64,000 nt of DNA from Hyphomonadaceae bacterium (GCA_947474455.1 CANJIL010000008.1:25587-89586), one strand, 5' to 3'. Counted from the stretch's first letter, positions 12,949 through 29,888 are shown. Translations and numbers: made by a program. Notes: generated from the sequence alone by a model not told the origin.

Positions 12949-13419
12949 TTACCAGCGGTAGTGCGAGAACGCGCGGTTGGCTTCCGCCATCCGGTGCGTG
13001 TCTTCGCGCTTCTTCACCGCCGAACCGCGGCCGTGAGCTGCGTCGAGCATCTCCGCTGCGAGACGGTCTTCCATCGTGTTTTCCGAACGGGCGCGCGCTG
13101 CGATGATAAGCCAGCGGATCGCAAGAGCCTGACGGCGCTCGGGACGAACTTCGACAGGAACCTGATACGTGGCTCCGCCGACGCGACGCGAACGGACTTC
13201 AACCGACGGCGCGACATTGCCGAGAGCTTCGTGGAACAGTTCCGGCGCCGGGCGCTTGGATTTCGTGGCCACGGTTTCCAGCGCACCGTAGACGATCTTC
13301 TCGGCGGCAGACTTCTTCCCCTGGTACATAACCTGGTTCATGAAGCGGGTGATGACCTGATCGCCATACTGGGCGTCGGGAAGGACCTGGCGTTTTTCTG
13401 CGCGGTGGCGACGGGACAT
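12949..13419 (-). CDS. rpsG: 30S ribosomal protein S7
   Basis: S7 initiates assembly of the 30S head and contacts the E-site tRNA. In E. coli it also represses the str operon translationally. The 156-residue product starts [15 protein letters not shown]. It contains [15 protein letters not shown], the [28 protein letters not shown] block and the end [14 protein letters not shown], all typical. Normal length. Confidence 0.98.
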   Translation of the reverse strand: MSRRHRAEKRQVLPDAQYGDQVITRFMNQVMYQGKKSAAEKIVYGALETVATKSKRPAPELFHEALGNVAPSVEVRSRRVGGATYQVPVEVRPERRQALAIRWLIIAARARSENTMEDRLAAEMLDAAHGRGSAVKKREDTHRMAEANRAFSHYRW

Positions 13420-13436
13420 TTCTAACTCTGCTCAGC

Positions 13437-13808
13437 TTATTTCGGACGCTTCACGCCGTAATGCGAACGGCGCTTCTTGCGGTCTTTGACGCCCTGGGTG
13501 TCCAGGACGCCGCGGAGAATGTGGTAACGCACGCCCGGAAGGTCTTTTACGCGGCCGCCGCGGATCAGCACAACCGAGTGTTCCTGCAGGTTGTGGCCTT
13601 CGCCCGGGATGTAGCAGACGGCCTCGTGCTGCGTGGTGAGACGCACTTTGGCGACCTTCCGGAGAGCCGAGTTCGGCTTCTTTGGGGTCGTCGTGTAGAC
13701 GCGCGTGCAGACGCCGCGCCGCTGGGGGCACCCTTTGAGCGCCGGGACCTTATTACGGGCCGGCTTGTCGTGCCGCGGCTTGCGGATCAGCTGCTGAATC
13801 GTAGGCAT
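13437..13808 (-). CDS. rpsL: 30S ribosomal protein S12
   Basis: S12 sits at the decoding centre; changes in it cause streptomycin resistance or dependence. The 123-residue product has the conserved loops [19 protein letters not shown] and [14 protein letters not shown]. Both lysines that mutate in resistant strains of other bacteria (the family Lys43 and Lys88) have the sensitive, wild-type residue here. It is the first gene of the str operon. Confidence 0.99.
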   Translation of the reverse strand: MPTIQQLIRKPRHDKPARNKVPALKGCPQRRGVCTRVYTTTPKKPNSALRKVAKVRLTTQHEAVCYIPGEGHNLQEHSVVLIRGGRVKDLPGVRYHILRGVLDTQGVKDRKKRRSHYGVKRPK

Positions 13809-14169
13809 CTACCCTCTCGTCACACCAAATCGCCGGGCCATCTGGACCAATTCGGCGCGTCTTGCCTGCAAAAACATTTGCCGTGACAACCCGCTAGGCT
13901 GCCCCGGCCGAACTCTATAGGAGGCTTTCGCTCTCTTAGGACACATCGCCTTAACCGCGTTTGGAATAGATTCCACGGCCGGTCGGGCAATGTGAGCCGG
14001 GGCTATACTGGCCTCCCCTACCGGGGTCAAGTGCGGCAAAGGTCGGAATCTGCGCCTCGCGGCGGCGTGTTCCGCCCTATGATTCCCAACCATTCCGCCG
14101 CCCCGACCAGAATCGAGTTCAGCGAGACGAACCGCCACATTCCACAGCTGAAAGGATTGGCCGGCAACG
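13809..14169. other. leader and promoter region of the str operon
   Basis: About 360 bases between rpsL and the dead dioxygenase gene. An open frame crosses it on the minus strand but its composition is Arg/Pro-rich without domain signal, and it overlaps the promoter, so I do not call a gene. The str promoter at 14002-14030 implies an untranslated leader of nearly 190 nt. Confidence 0.5.
14002..14030 (-). promoter_or_regulatory. sigma-70-type promoter of the str operon
   Basis: Minus strand -35 box TTGACC (14030-14025), 17 nt spacer, -10 box TATAGC (14007-14002). This is a near-consensus housekeeping promoter facing rpsL. Confidence 0.8.
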
Positions 14170-15087
14170 TCAGGCGATGTAGAGCGCCCGCGTCCAGATA
14201 TTACGCCGTTCATCCGGCCGGCAATACAATCTAGGCCGATTGCTGCCGTCGGCATCTGCGATGAACCGGCCGGCCGCGATGTCATACGGTTCGCGCCAGA
14301 AAGTCCGCCATTCTCCGGTTGCGTAAGGAGTGAAATATGAACAGTCGCAGGAATAGTGGTGGGTCACCTAGCTGAGCTGGGTACGCCCGGGCTCCAAGAT
14401 GGGCGAGCCGCCATAGAACAGGTTCGCTGCCTATCTGAAGGCCTGACCTGGCGAGATCGTCGCTGTTTCGCCGCGAATGCCTGCATCCCTCGCCGCGGCG
14501 TCGACATGGCCGCCACATCCCACCTGTCGCCACCTTGCAGGTCGGCGTTCGTAATGCCGGCAGACGATGACCGCCCCGGGGAATAGAGCAGCGGCCCGGA
14601 ATCTGGGTGTATGTTCTCGAGCGCAACCCAGACCCCACACATGAATCCGGACGGAATCGAATTGAAGAAATAGGTGTCGGAGCGGGTCTCCTGCTGCGAT
14701 CCGCGGGGAAAGTTCAGCATCCGAAACGCGAACGCCTCTCTTTGTTGAAGCTCGCCCAGAAAGTCCTGCGCCTTCCCGTTGACCGCAGACGCTTGAAAGC
14801 GCCGTTGAGCCGCCAGGCGTCGCGCACGCGGGTCTTGCTGATCGGCTTTGTATAGGCCGCGACCTCAGCGAGATCGTTTTCCGAGAACCCGAAATCTCGG
14901 ATCAGGTAGCCTTTTTCGCGGTACTCTGTGGCTGCTTCAGCGAAATCAGGTCTGTTTCAAAGCGTCTTGGCGCGTTTCTGGTAGTCCGCCCCCGGCAGGT
15001 CAAACGATGGCGCCGCCGGAAGTTCTTCCGGCTTCCGGTCGCCCAGCCTGTCGCCGTATCGCCATCCGGCTTCTTCTCTCGGCTAGC
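14170..15087 (-). pseudogene. decayed phytanoyl-CoA dioxygenase (PhyH) family gene
   Basis: Pieces of one protein can be followed leftwards through all three frames: GWRYGDRLGDRKPEELPAAP, then an in-frame TGA, EYREKGYLIRDFGFSENDLAE, TRVRDAWRLNGA, a shift, DFLGELQQREAFAFRMLNFP, DTYFFNSIPSGFMCGVWVAL, IHPDSGPLLYSPG, a shift, and finally VTHHYSCDCSYFTPYATGEW. PhyH proteins are Fe(II)/2-oxoglutarate oxygenases, and the MCGVWVALE...DSGPL..YPG block is typical of the family. At least one stop and three frameshifts make it certainly dead as written. It fills the space between rpoC and the str promoter. Confidence 0.75.
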
Positions 15088-15094
15088 CCCCCTA

Positions 15095-15140
15095 ACGCAG
15101 AAAGGACGCGGGATCCGCTTCGGGATCCTGCGTCCTGACT
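15095..15140 (-). terminator. intrinsic terminator of rpoBC
   Basis: Downstream of the rpoC stop on the minus strand an imperfect inverted repeat (AGGACGCAGGATCCC and GGGATCC..GCGTCCT arms around AAGC) is followed by TTTCTG. The T-tract is short but the stem is long, so termination here is likely. Confidence 0.65.
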
Positions 15141-15161
15141 GGGTCGCAGTCTGAGGCTGCG

Positions 15162-19316
<4,155 letters not shown>

Positions 19317-19401
19317 CCTGATTTAGTCTCCCTCTTGGGGTGACCGTGGAGCCCTCGAGCTCCACGGATATGCATTGCGAAAGGCGTGACGGCGGCGACA
19401 G

Positions 19402-23511
<4,110 letters not shown>

Positions 23512-23663
23512 GTCTTGGTCAGCTCGCTTTTTCTGGGCCGCAGCATCCACCCCTGGGACCGGGACAGCGCCGTTGGACCGTTAGTATCCGGTGCGCAAAA
23601 GACGATCCGAAATTCAGACCGCCCGATAATTCTACACCACCCGTCAACCCCGTTCGCGCGCGG

Positions 23664-23713
23664 AGCAAAAGGCGGTGCGCGCCGCCGGAGGGACACACCC
23701 TCCGGCGGCGCGC
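23664..23713 (-). terminator. terminator or attenuator between rplL and rpoB
   Basis: Nine bases after the rplL stop, a perfect 16-bp stem (GCGCGCCGCCGGAGGG with its complement) closes a 5-nt loop, and TTTTG follows a few bases later on the minus strand. E. coli has a partial terminator at the same place that sets the ratio of ribosomal proteins to polymerase. I see no good separate promoter before rpoB, so partial read-through is the simplest model here too. Confidence 0.75.
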
Positions 23714-23721
23714 ATAAGACC

Positions 23722-24102
23722 TTACTTGATCTCGACCTTGGCGCCGGTTTCTTCCAGCTTCTTCTTGATGGTCTCGGCTTCTTCCTTCGACACGCCTTCC
23801 TTGACAGCCTTGGGAGCAGCTTCGACCAGGTCTTTCGCTTCTTTCAGGCCGAGGCTCGGCACGACTTCGCGAACGACTTTGATCACGTTGATTTTCTTGT
23901 CGCCGGCTTCCTTCAGGATGACGGTGAACTCGGTCTGGGCTTCAGCAGCCGGGGCAGCCGGACCGCCAGCGGCGGGAGCAGCAGCGGCTACCGGAGCAGC
24001 AGCCGAAACGCCCCACTTTTCTTCGAGAAGTTTGGCGAGGTCAGCGGCTTCGAGAACGGTGAGCGAGGACAGGTCCTCGACGATTTTATCAAGTTTCGAC
24101 AT
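23722..24102 (-). CDS. rplL: 50S ribosomal protein L7/L12
   Basis: This is the stalk protein that recruits translational GTPases, present in several copies per ribosome. The 126-residue product has the N-terminal dimerisation helix ([19 protein letters not shown]), an Ala/Pro-rich hinge (about residues 36-58) and the globular C-terminal domain with [21 protein letters not shown] and the end GAKVEIK. Normal length, directly after rplJ. Confidence 0.99.
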   Translation of the reverse strand: MSKLDKIVEDLSSLTVLEAADLAKLLEEKWGVSAAAPVAAAAPAAGGPAAPAAEAQTEFTVILKEAGDKKINVIKVVREVVPSLGLKEAKDLVEAAPKAVKEGVSKEEAETIKKKLEETGAKVEIK

Positions 24103-24160
24103 TTCAGGATTTCCTTGAGTTCGGGTGTGTGACTTCGAATTTCACGTATCGGAGCAGGTC

Positions 24161-24676
24161 TCAGGCGGCGTCCTTGTTGGCGTAAGCGCCAATGACACGA
24201 GCGAGCTGAGCAGCCGGCGCAGCCACGATTCCGGCGATCTTGGTCGCCGGAGCCTGGATGAGGCCGATGATCTTGCCGCGGAGCTGGTCCAGCGACGGCA
24301 GCGAAGCGAGTTGCTTCACGCCATTCTGGTCAAGCACCTGGTCGCCCATGAGCGCGCCAACGAGAACGAGCTTTTCGTTCCCCTTAGCGAAGTCCGCCAC
24401 GACTTTTGAAGCCGCGACCGGATCGGGTGAGTAGGCGATCGCCACGGGGCCAACGAACATTGCCCCCGCCTTGTCGCCGCCACGGCCGTCCAGTGCGATT
24501 TTCGCAAGCCGGTTCTTGATGACCTTCAGAGCCGCGCCTTCGCCTTTCAGCTTCACGCGCAGATCCGTGAGCTCACGCACGGTCAATCCGGAATATTGCG
24601 TGACGACGATCACGCCGGCGTCGGCGAAGACCTTCTTATAGGCCTCCATCGCCACCGCTTTTCCAGCTTTATCCAT
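24161..24676 (-). CDS. rplJ: 50S ribosomal protein L10
   Basis: L10 anchors the L7/L12 stalk to 23S rRNA. The start was set at the ATG at 24676 (MDKAGKAVAMEAYKKVF); the in-frame extension upstream is leader sequence. The 171-residue protein has VVTQYSGLTVRELTDLR, KVIKNRLAKIAL and the C-terminal L7/L12-binding helix ending AQLARVIGAYANKD. In other bacteria the L10-L7/L12 complex represses its own leader, and the structured leader upstream fits that. Confidence 0.98.
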   Translation of the reverse strand: MDKAGKAVAMEAYKKVFADAGVIVVTQYSGLTVRELTDLRVKLKGEGAALKVIKNRLAKIALDGRGGDKAGAMFVGPVAIAYSPDPVAASKVVADFAKGNEKLVLVGALMGDQVLDQNGVKQLASLPSLDQLRGKIIGLIQAPATKIAGIVAAPAAQLARVIGAYANKDAA

Positions 24677-24879
24677 ATGCGGTCTCCAGGTTGGACGACC
24701 GGACAATCCGATCGCCCCAGGAAGCGCACGCAGGACAAGCGGCCGTTTCACCCTTTCCAGCTATCCGGAAGCGTATACGCTGCCGGACAGTTACGGAGAG
24801 AGCGCGCGGTCCGCATGACCAACGTGCCCCCGTCCCAGGGCAGAAACGAACTCAAGGGTGTCGTCGTTAGCGACTGCGC

Positions 24880-25077
24880 CAACTACGCACCCTGTCCCGT
24901 CACACCCCGTCTCATGCAGGAAATTGAGGAGCAAAACCAGATAGTTAGCTGGTTTGTATGCTTTGCTCCACCTGCAATCTTGGACGAGAAACGGGAGCGC
25001 GTATTAACGAATCTCCCGCTCAGGGGGCTCCTATAGCCGCCCACCCGCTTTGTTGCAAGCGGGGCCTTGCTTTTTTC
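24880..25077 (-). promoter_or_regulatory. structured rplJ leader (probable L10 autoregulatory leader)
   Basis: The region upstream of rplJ holds three strong hairpins. One is at 24927-24968 with outer arms GGAGCAAA/TTTGCTCC and inner arms ACCAG/CTGGT. One is at 24991-25017 with arms CGGGAG/CTCCCG. The third is at 25043-25062 with arms CCCGCTT/AAGCGGG. Such a leader is where L10-L7/L12 binds its own mRNA in other bacteria. Assignment to the L10 leader family is by position and general architecture, not by a covariance search. Confidence 0.5.
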
Positions 25078-25185
25078 CCAAATGCTGATCCGGCCAATGA
25101 AAACGGCCAAAAATCGGCGAGAAATCACCGCTGAAACGCGGGAATGAACAATGCCACATTCTTCTTCAACAAGGACGTCAGCCAC

Positions 25186-25232
25186 ACACAAAACAGCGAG
25201 GCCGACGGAACTCTCCGCCGCCTCGCCTTTGT
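25186..25232 (-). terminator. intrinsic terminator after rplA
   Basis: Minus strand hairpin with arms GCGAGGCGGCGGA and TCCGTCGGCCTCGC (one bulge), followed by TGTTTTGTGTG. It lies 20 nt after the rplA stop and separates the rplK-rplA transcript from rplJ-rplL, at least partly. Confidence 0.7.
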
Positions 25233-25251
25233 CTTGTCCGGCGGTCGCAGC

Positions 25252-25956
25252 CTACTGAGCCGGAGTCTGGGAGATGTCCGTAACGTCAATCGAGACACCC
25301 GGGCCCATGGTCGAAGAGATCGCGATCTTCTTGACGTAGGTGCCTTTCGCGCCCGACGGACGGGCCCGAACCAGCGCGCCAACGAAGGCGCGCACGTTCT
25401 TCTCGATGTCGGCTTCTGAGAACGAGGCCTTGCCCACGCCAGCGTGGATAATGCCCGTTTTCTCGGCGCGGAACTCGACCGAACCGCCCTTGGCGTCCTT
25501 GACGGCCTGGGAGACGTTCGGGGTCACGGTGCCGACTTTCGGGTTCGGCATCAGGCCTTTCGGGCCTAGCACCTTACCGAGGCGGCCGACGAGGCCCATC
25601 ATGTCCGGCGTGGCGATGACGCGGTCGAAATCGACCTTGCCGCCGTTCACCGTCTCAAACAGGTCTTCCGCGCCGACGATGTCTGCGCCGGCGGCGCGGG
25701 CTTCGTCAGCCTTCTTGTCGCGGGCGAACACGGCGACGCGCACCGTCCGGCCCGTTCCGGCCGGTAGGCTTACGACGCCGCGGACGTTCTGGTCCGCCTG
25801 TTTTGGGTCGATGCCGAGATTCACGGCGATCTCGATCGTCTCGTCGAACTTCGCTTTCGCGTTGCCCTTCACGATCTTAACGGCGTCGGTGACCTTGTAG
25901 ACCTTGGTCGGGTCGACGTTCTTGCGCGCTGCAACAGTGCGTTTTCCGAGTGCCAT
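25252..25956 (-). CDS. rplA: 50S ribosomal protein L1
   Basis: L1 forms the mobile L1 stalk that moves deacylated tRNA out of the E site. In E. coli it represses the L11 operon. The 234-residue protein has [20 protein letters not shown], the second domain with [18 protein letters not shown] and the end [16 protein letters not shown]. Normal length. It follows rplK by 4 nt. Confidence 0.98.
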   Translation of the reverse strand: MALGKRTVAARKNVDPTKVYKVTDAVKIVKGNAKAKFDETIEIAVNLGIDPKQADQNVRGVVSLPAGTGRTVRVAVFARDKKADEARAAGADIVGAEDLFETVNGGKVDFDRVIATPDMMGLVGRLGKVLGPKGLMPNPKVGTVTPNVSQAVKDAKGGSVEFRAEKTGIIHAGVGKASFSEADIEKNVRAFVGALVRARPSGAKGTYVKKIAISSTMGPGVSIDVTDISQTPAQ

Positions 25957-25960
25957 TGGA

Positions 25961-26392
25961 TCAAGCTCCCGTCACTTGCAGACCCATCGCACGGGCGGAG
26001 CCGGCGATGATCTTGGCGCCTGCGTCCACGTCGTTCGTGTTTAGGTCTTTGAGCTTCTTCTTCGCGATTTCGCGGCACTGATCCATCGTGACCGTACCGG
26101 CGCTGTCGCGGCCCGGCAGTTTCGAGCCGGACTGGATCTTCGCCGCCTGCTTCAGAAGGTAGGACGCTGGCGGTGTCTTGATCTCGAAGGTGAACGACTT
26201 GTCCTGATAATACGTGATCACCACGGGAAGGGGCGTGCCCTTCTGTTCCTGCGCGGTCCTTGCGTTGAAGGCCTTGCAGAATTCCATGATGTTGATGCCG
26301 CGCTGACCGAGAGCGGGGCCGATTGGCGGAGACGGGTTTGCCGCTCCGGCGGGAACCTGAAGCTTCAGGCTCCCCAGCAGTTTCTTCGCCAT
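25961..26392 (-). CDS. rplK: 50S ribosomal protein L11
   Basis: L11 forms the GTPase-associated centre with 23S rRNA and is needed for RelA activation. The 143-residue product has the proline-rich N-terminal linker ([21 protein letters not shown]), [13 protein letters not shown] and the rRNA-binding C-terminal domain ending [16 protein letters not shown]. Normal length. Confidence 0.98.
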   Translation of the reverse strand: MAKKLLGSLKLQVPAGAANPSPPIGPALGQRGINIMEFCKAFNARTAQEQKGTPLPVVITYYQDKSFTFEIKTPPASYLLKQAAKIQSGSKLPGRDSAGTVTMDQCREIAKKKLKDLNTNDVDAGAKIIAGSARAMGLQVTGA

Positions 26393-26665
26393 GTTTCCCT
26401 CTTTGTGGCAGCCTGAGAGGTATTAGCCCTCAGGCGGGCCTTCCCGGACCATCCGGAAAGGCGGGGGTTCGTGGTGCGGTTCGACCCAGGTCTTTGGGTC
26501 TCCTCCCACGCGAGGGGCGGCTCATACATGGTCGGGATGGCTTTGGGAAGCCGGAAATGGCTACCACCGTGCGCTGGCCGGGCGACATGGCCGCTTTCCT
26601 TGGAACGCCGCGGGACTAGCAATCGTTATTGAGGCGAGCGTCAGCCCCACGCGAAAGGCCCAGCC
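26393..26665. other. rplK leader region
   Basis: No gene is evident. On the minus strand the rplK leader contains a clean hairpin with arms GCCTGAG/CTCAGGC at 26409-26433 and a GC-rich inverted repeat next to it (26440-26460). A weak promoter candidate, CTGACG, 17 nt, TGCTAG, lies near 26617-26645. In E. coli the L1 repressor acts in this leader; that is only a possibility here. Confidence 0.35.
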
Positions 26666-26844
26666 ATGAAGAGGAACATGATCTGCCTCTGGTACAACAG
26701 GGATGCTGCGGCAGCCGCGCGCTTCTATGCGCAAGTCTTTCCCGACAGCTTGGTGGGGACGGCGCACCGCGCGCCTTCGAAGCGACGCTGGACATGGAGA
26801 AGATCGACGTCGCAGCCATAGAGGCGGCCCATCGCGGCAAGTAG
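26666..26844 (+). pseudogene. internally deleted PhnB-like VOC protein remnant
   Basis: Reads rightwards. The N-terminus MKRNMICLWYNRDAAAAARFYAQVFPDS is the typical start of PhnB-like (3-demethylubiquinone methyltransferase-like) proteins of the glyoxalase/VOC superfamily. After 37 codons the frame changes and gives RAFEATLDMEKIDVAAIEAA, the typical end of the same family. About 80-100 middle residues are missing. It is therefore a deletion relic, squeezed between the rplK promoter region and nusG. Confidence 0.65.
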
Positions 26845-26886
26845 CGTCGCTTCTTTGGGGACGCCGGCCGGAGCCGGCGAAAGGTC

Positions 26887-27429
26887 CTAGATCTTTTCGA
26901 CCTGACCGTATTCCAGATCGACGGGCGTCGACCGGCCGAAGATCGTGACTGTCACCTTCAGGCGGCCCGTGGCTTCGTCGATCGAATCCACCGCGCCTTC
27001 GAAGCCCGAGAACGGACCTTCGTTGACCTTGATCTTCTCGCCGATCTCGAACTGGATCCGCGCGCGCGGACGTTCGGCGGCGCCGGCTTCAATCTTGCCG
27101 AGGATCTGGTCGACCTGCTTTTGCGGCACCGGCAGGGGCTTCTTGCCGCCCTCGGCGCCGAGGAAGCCCGTGACCTTCGGAGTGTTCTTGATAAGGTGGT
27201 AGGCCTCATCCGTCATCTGCATCTTCACCAGCACATAGCCGGGCATGTGGCGTTTCTCGACCGTGCGCTTACGGCCGCGCACGACCTCCACGACTTCCTC
27301 GGTCGGCACTTCGATTTCCTCGATCAGGTCCGACAGGCCCTGCATTTCGGCCTGCTCACGAATGGTCGAGGCGACCTTTTTCTCGAAGTTCGAGTAAGCG
27401 TGAACGATATACCAGCGTCCGTCAGCCAT
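26887..27429 (-). CDS. nusG: transcription termination/antitermination protein NusG
   Basis: NusG binds RNA polymerase and links it to Rho and to S10 on the ribosome. The start was set at the ATG at 27429 (MADGRWYIVHAYSNFEKKVA), which overlaps the secE stop by one base. The 180-residue protein has the NGN domain (GYVLVKMQMTDEAYHLIKNTPKVTGFLG) and a C-terminal KOW domain (FEIGEKIKVNEGPFSGFEG...GQVEKI). Normal length. Confidence 0.98.
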   Translation of the reverse strand: MADGRWYIVHAYSNFEKKVASTIREQAEMQGLSDLIEEIEVPTEEVVEVVRGRKRTVEKRHMPGYVLVKMQMTDEAYHLIKNTPKVTGFLGAEGGKKPLPVPQKQVDQILGKIEAGAAERPRARIQFEIGEKIKVNEGPFSGFEGAVDSIDEATGRLKVTVTIFGRSTPVDLEYGQVEKI

Positions 27430-27674
27430 CAGCGAGAGATCCCCGTCGTAACCCCGACCAGAAGCTTCACGATGCTGTCGGTAGCGTAGAAGAAGATCGC
27501 GGCCACCACGACCATCACCACCACCATGATCGACGCAACCATCGTTTCCTTGCGCGTCGTCCATGTCACCTTGCGGCCTTCAGCCTGAACCTGGCTGAAG
27601 AACGTGATAGGGCCGACCCGCTTTTTCGGCGGCGTACTCGAAGCAGTCTCGGAGGTTCCGGTGGGCGTTTTCAT
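27429..27674 (-). CDS. secE: preprotein translocase subunit SecE
   Basis: SecE clamps the SecY channel in the inner membrane. The 81-residue product is the short, one-helix form usual in Alphaproteobacteria. It has a Thr/Pro-rich cytoplasmic tail, the amphipathic helix QVQAEGRKVTWTTRKET and one transmembrane helix (MVASIMVVVMVVVAAIFFYATDSIV). It is translationally coupled to nusG, the usual secE-nusG pair. Confidence 0.95.
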   Translation of the reverse strand: MKTPTGTSETASSTPPKKRVGPITFFSQVQAEGRKVTWTTRKETMVASIMVVVMVVVAAIFFYATDSIVKLLVGVTTGISR

Positions 27675-27850
27675 GAAATTCCGGGGTGTGGACGGGACCG
27701 TCTAAGGCAAAGGGGCCCTGTCGTCCATGGGTTTTGTAACGGCAGGCTGACAAGATGCGTAAGCAGGAAGCCGGGAAGCGGAAACCCCTAAAATAAGGGG
27801 CGCCCCCGCCACACCATCCGCCCGCTCACCATTCCGGGGTCCGAGAGGGC
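27675..27850. other. joint between secD and secE with a small hairpin
   Basis: On the minus strand a palindrome with arms CCCCT(T)/AGGGG (27786-27801) is followed by TTT and may terminate the secD transcript weakly. No tRNA gene is present, although a tRNA-Trp often precedes secE in related bacteria. No clear promoter for secE was found. Confidence 0.4.
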
Positions 27851-29458
27851 CTAGATTGGTATCCACTTCGGACGGAACGTCTTCAGCCAGATGGCCATGA
27901 TCCAGCGGGCGACGATGACCGCGGTAAAGAACGAGGTAATAACGCCGATCACCAGGGTCAGGGCGAAGCCCCGCACCGGTCCCGAACCCAGGTTGAACAT
28001 GACCAGCGCCGCCACGACGTGGGTCACGTTGGCGTCGATGATGGTCGCCATCGCGTGGTCATACCCCGCCTCGACCGACGTGATCGGCGACCGCCCGTTC
28101 CGCTTCTCCTCGCGAATCCTCTCGAAAATCAGCACGTTGTAGTCAACCGCCATACCCATGGTCAGCAGGATGCCGGCAATGCCCGGCAATGTCAGCGTCG
28201 CCCCGAAGAACGACAGTACGCCGATCATCATCACCATGTTCAGCAGCAGCGCGATCACCGCAAACACACCCAGCAGGCCGTAGGCGATGATCATGAACAC
28301 GGCGACCAGCCCAACGCCCACAACAGACGCCATCACGCCGGCACGGATCGAATCCGCGCCAAGGCTCGCGTCCACCACCCGCCGTTCGGCCACTTTCAGT
28401 CTGGCCGGGAGCGCGCCCGAGCGCAGCACGACGGCCATCTGTTCGGCTTCCTCGATCGTGAAGTTGCCCGTGATCCGCCCGCTACCGCCCGTGATGGGGC
28501 TCTGGATAACAGGCGCCGACACGATGCGGTCGTCGAGTACAATAGCGAAGCGCTGGCCCACATTCTTCTGTGTCTCGTCGCCGAAACGCTTCGCGCCCGC
28601 CGGATGAAGCTGGAAAGCGATGCTGGCGCCGCCGGTTTCGTCGAAGTCCTGACGCGCGCCGGAGAGATCCGAACCCTGGATGATCGCATCGAGATGGATC
28701 ACCTCGATCTGGCCCTTGACGCTGTCGTCGGGCAACGCGACACGGTTGTTGCGCGGCTCGCCCGGCGTGTAGTCAGCGACGTTGGCGGCCGGATCGACCA
28801 TGTTGAACGTGAGCACGCCCGTCTTGGTCAGCGTGCCGATCAGCGTGTCCATTTCAGACGGATTGAGGCCCGGAACCTCCACCAGAATACGGCTGTCGCC
28901 CTGCTTCTGGATGTTGGGCTCGACAAGGCCGGAGTTGTCCGAGCGCCGCCGCACAGCCTCTATCGAGCTAGAGAGCGCATCGACCTGCAGCTTGTCGAAC
29001 CTGGTGTCGGAGAAGCGCACATCGATCGCGCCATCGGCCCGTTCGGTAATGATGTAATAGTCCTGCACACCGATCGAGCCAGCCGGCGGACGGCCCAGCG
29101 TCTTGATCCGCTCCAGAGCTTGCGCCCGATCGGCCGGGTTGCGCAGCTTCACGACGACAGCATCGCCTTCCGGGTTACGGCTGGTGACCGGGATCAGCGG
29201 CGTTTCGCGCAGCTTCTCGCCAATCGCCCGGTTCACATTGCGCAGCTCGTTCTGACGCAACTCAACCGGATCGACCTCAAGCAGGATCGACGCCCCGCCC
29301 TTCAGGTCGAGACCAAGGTTCAGCGGCTTGACCGGCAGCCAGCCGATATACTGCTGGCGCTGCTGTTCATTGAGCAGGTTCGGCAGACAAGTCAGCACCC
29401 CAAGCAGCAGGGTGATAAGGACAAGCGCGACCTTCCAAGGCGGAAAACGCAACAACAT
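27851..29458 (-). CDS. secD: protein translocase subunit SecD
   Basis: SecD is an RND-type membrane protein that pulls preproteins through the Sec channel using the proton gradient. The 535-residue product has one N-terminal transmembrane helix and the motif LNLGLDLKGGASILLEVD. A large periplasmic part follows, then the C-terminal five-helix domain with GMAVDYNVLIFERIREE. Length is normal for SecD alone. secF usually follows, but here the next gene is secE, so secF must lie elsewhere or be missing. Confidence 0.97.
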   Translation of the reverse strand: MLLRFPPWKVALVLITLLLGVLTCLPNLLNEQQRQQYIGWLPVKPLNLGLDLKGGASILLEVDPVELRQNELRNVNRAIGEKLRETPLIPVTSRNPEGDAVVVKLRNPADRAQALERIKTLGRPPAGSIGVQDYYIITERADGAIDVRFSDTRFDKLQVDALSSSIEAVRRRSDNSGLVEPNIQKQGDSRILVEVPGLNPSEMDTLIGTLTKTGVLTFNMVDPAANVADYTPGEPRNNRVALPDDSVKGQIEVIHLDAIIQGSDLSGARQDFDETGGASIAFQLHPAGAKRFGDETQKNVGQRFAIVLDDRIVSAPVIQSPITGGSGRITGNFTIEEAEQMAVVLRSGALPARLKVAERRVVDASLGADSIRAGVMASVVGVGLVAVFMIIAYGLLGVFAVIALLLNMVMMIGVLSFFGATLTLPGIAGILLTMGMAVDYNVLIFERIREEKRNGRSPITSVEAGYDHAMATIIDANVTHVVAALVMFNLGSGPVRGFALTLVIGVITSFFTAVIVARWIMAIWLKTFRPKWIPI

Positions 29459-29464
29459 GGAAGA

Positions 29465-29827
29465 TCAGCTTCCCTTGGAATCGTTCGCTGGCGTAGGCGC
29501 CGACGGGTTCTTCACCTCGACGATCATGCCGCGCACGATACGCAGCTTGCCGCCCTCGCCCGTGTCGAGAACTATCTCGTCGTCCTTCAGCGCGAAGATG
29601 CGGCCGATGATGCCGCCCTGGGTGATGACTGTGTCGCCCTTCTTCATTGCGGCGAGCATCGCGCGGTGCTTCTTCATGCGGTTGTTCTGCGGACGGATCA
29701 GCAGGAAGTAGAAAATCACGATCATGCCGATCGGCAGCATGAGGTTCAGCAGAAGCGACTCGGGACCACCGCCTGCCGCGGCCGCCGGGGCAGCGGCCTG
29801 CTGGAAGAACATCAGGAACGACGACAT
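29465..29827 (-). CDS. yajC: preprotein translocase subunit YajC
   Basis: YajC is a small inner-membrane partner of SecDF. The 120-residue product has one transmembrane helix (about residues 24-44, NLMLPIGMIVIFYFLLIRPQ), followed by the family signature RPQNNRMKKHRAMLAAMKKGD and an SH3-like tail with GIIGRIFALKDDEIVLDTG. It is 6 nt upstream of secD and in the same transcript. Confidence 0.96.
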   Translation of the reverse strand: MSSFLMFFQQAAAPAAAAGGGPESLLLNLMLPIGMIVIFYFLLIRPQNNRMKKHRAMLAAMKKGDTVITQGGIIGRIFALKDDEIVLDTGEGGKLRIVRGMIVEVKNPSAPTPANDSKGS

Positions 29828-29888
29828 CAGGTCTCCGTGGAATCTCTCGACGCTCCCGCCAGACCGGGGGAGCTCATGGCGGGCGGAC

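Noticed and set aside
13437..13808. Streptomycin-resistance change in rpsL
   Set aside because: Both loops carry the wild-type lysines (TTTPKKPNS and GGRVKDLPG).
13809..14285. 158-codon minus-strand frame in front of rpsL
   Set aside because: It overlaps the near-consensus str promoter and the end of the PhyH relic and has no protein-like pattern.
24815..25036. Possible 73-codon plus-strand gene ending before a rightward terminator
   Set aside because: The region forms the structured rplJ leader on the other strand, the nearest GGAG is too far from the ATG, and the protein matches nothing I know.
27675..27850. Expected tRNA-Trp upstream of secE
   Set aside because: No cloverleaf or CCA anticodon arm can be formed in this gap.
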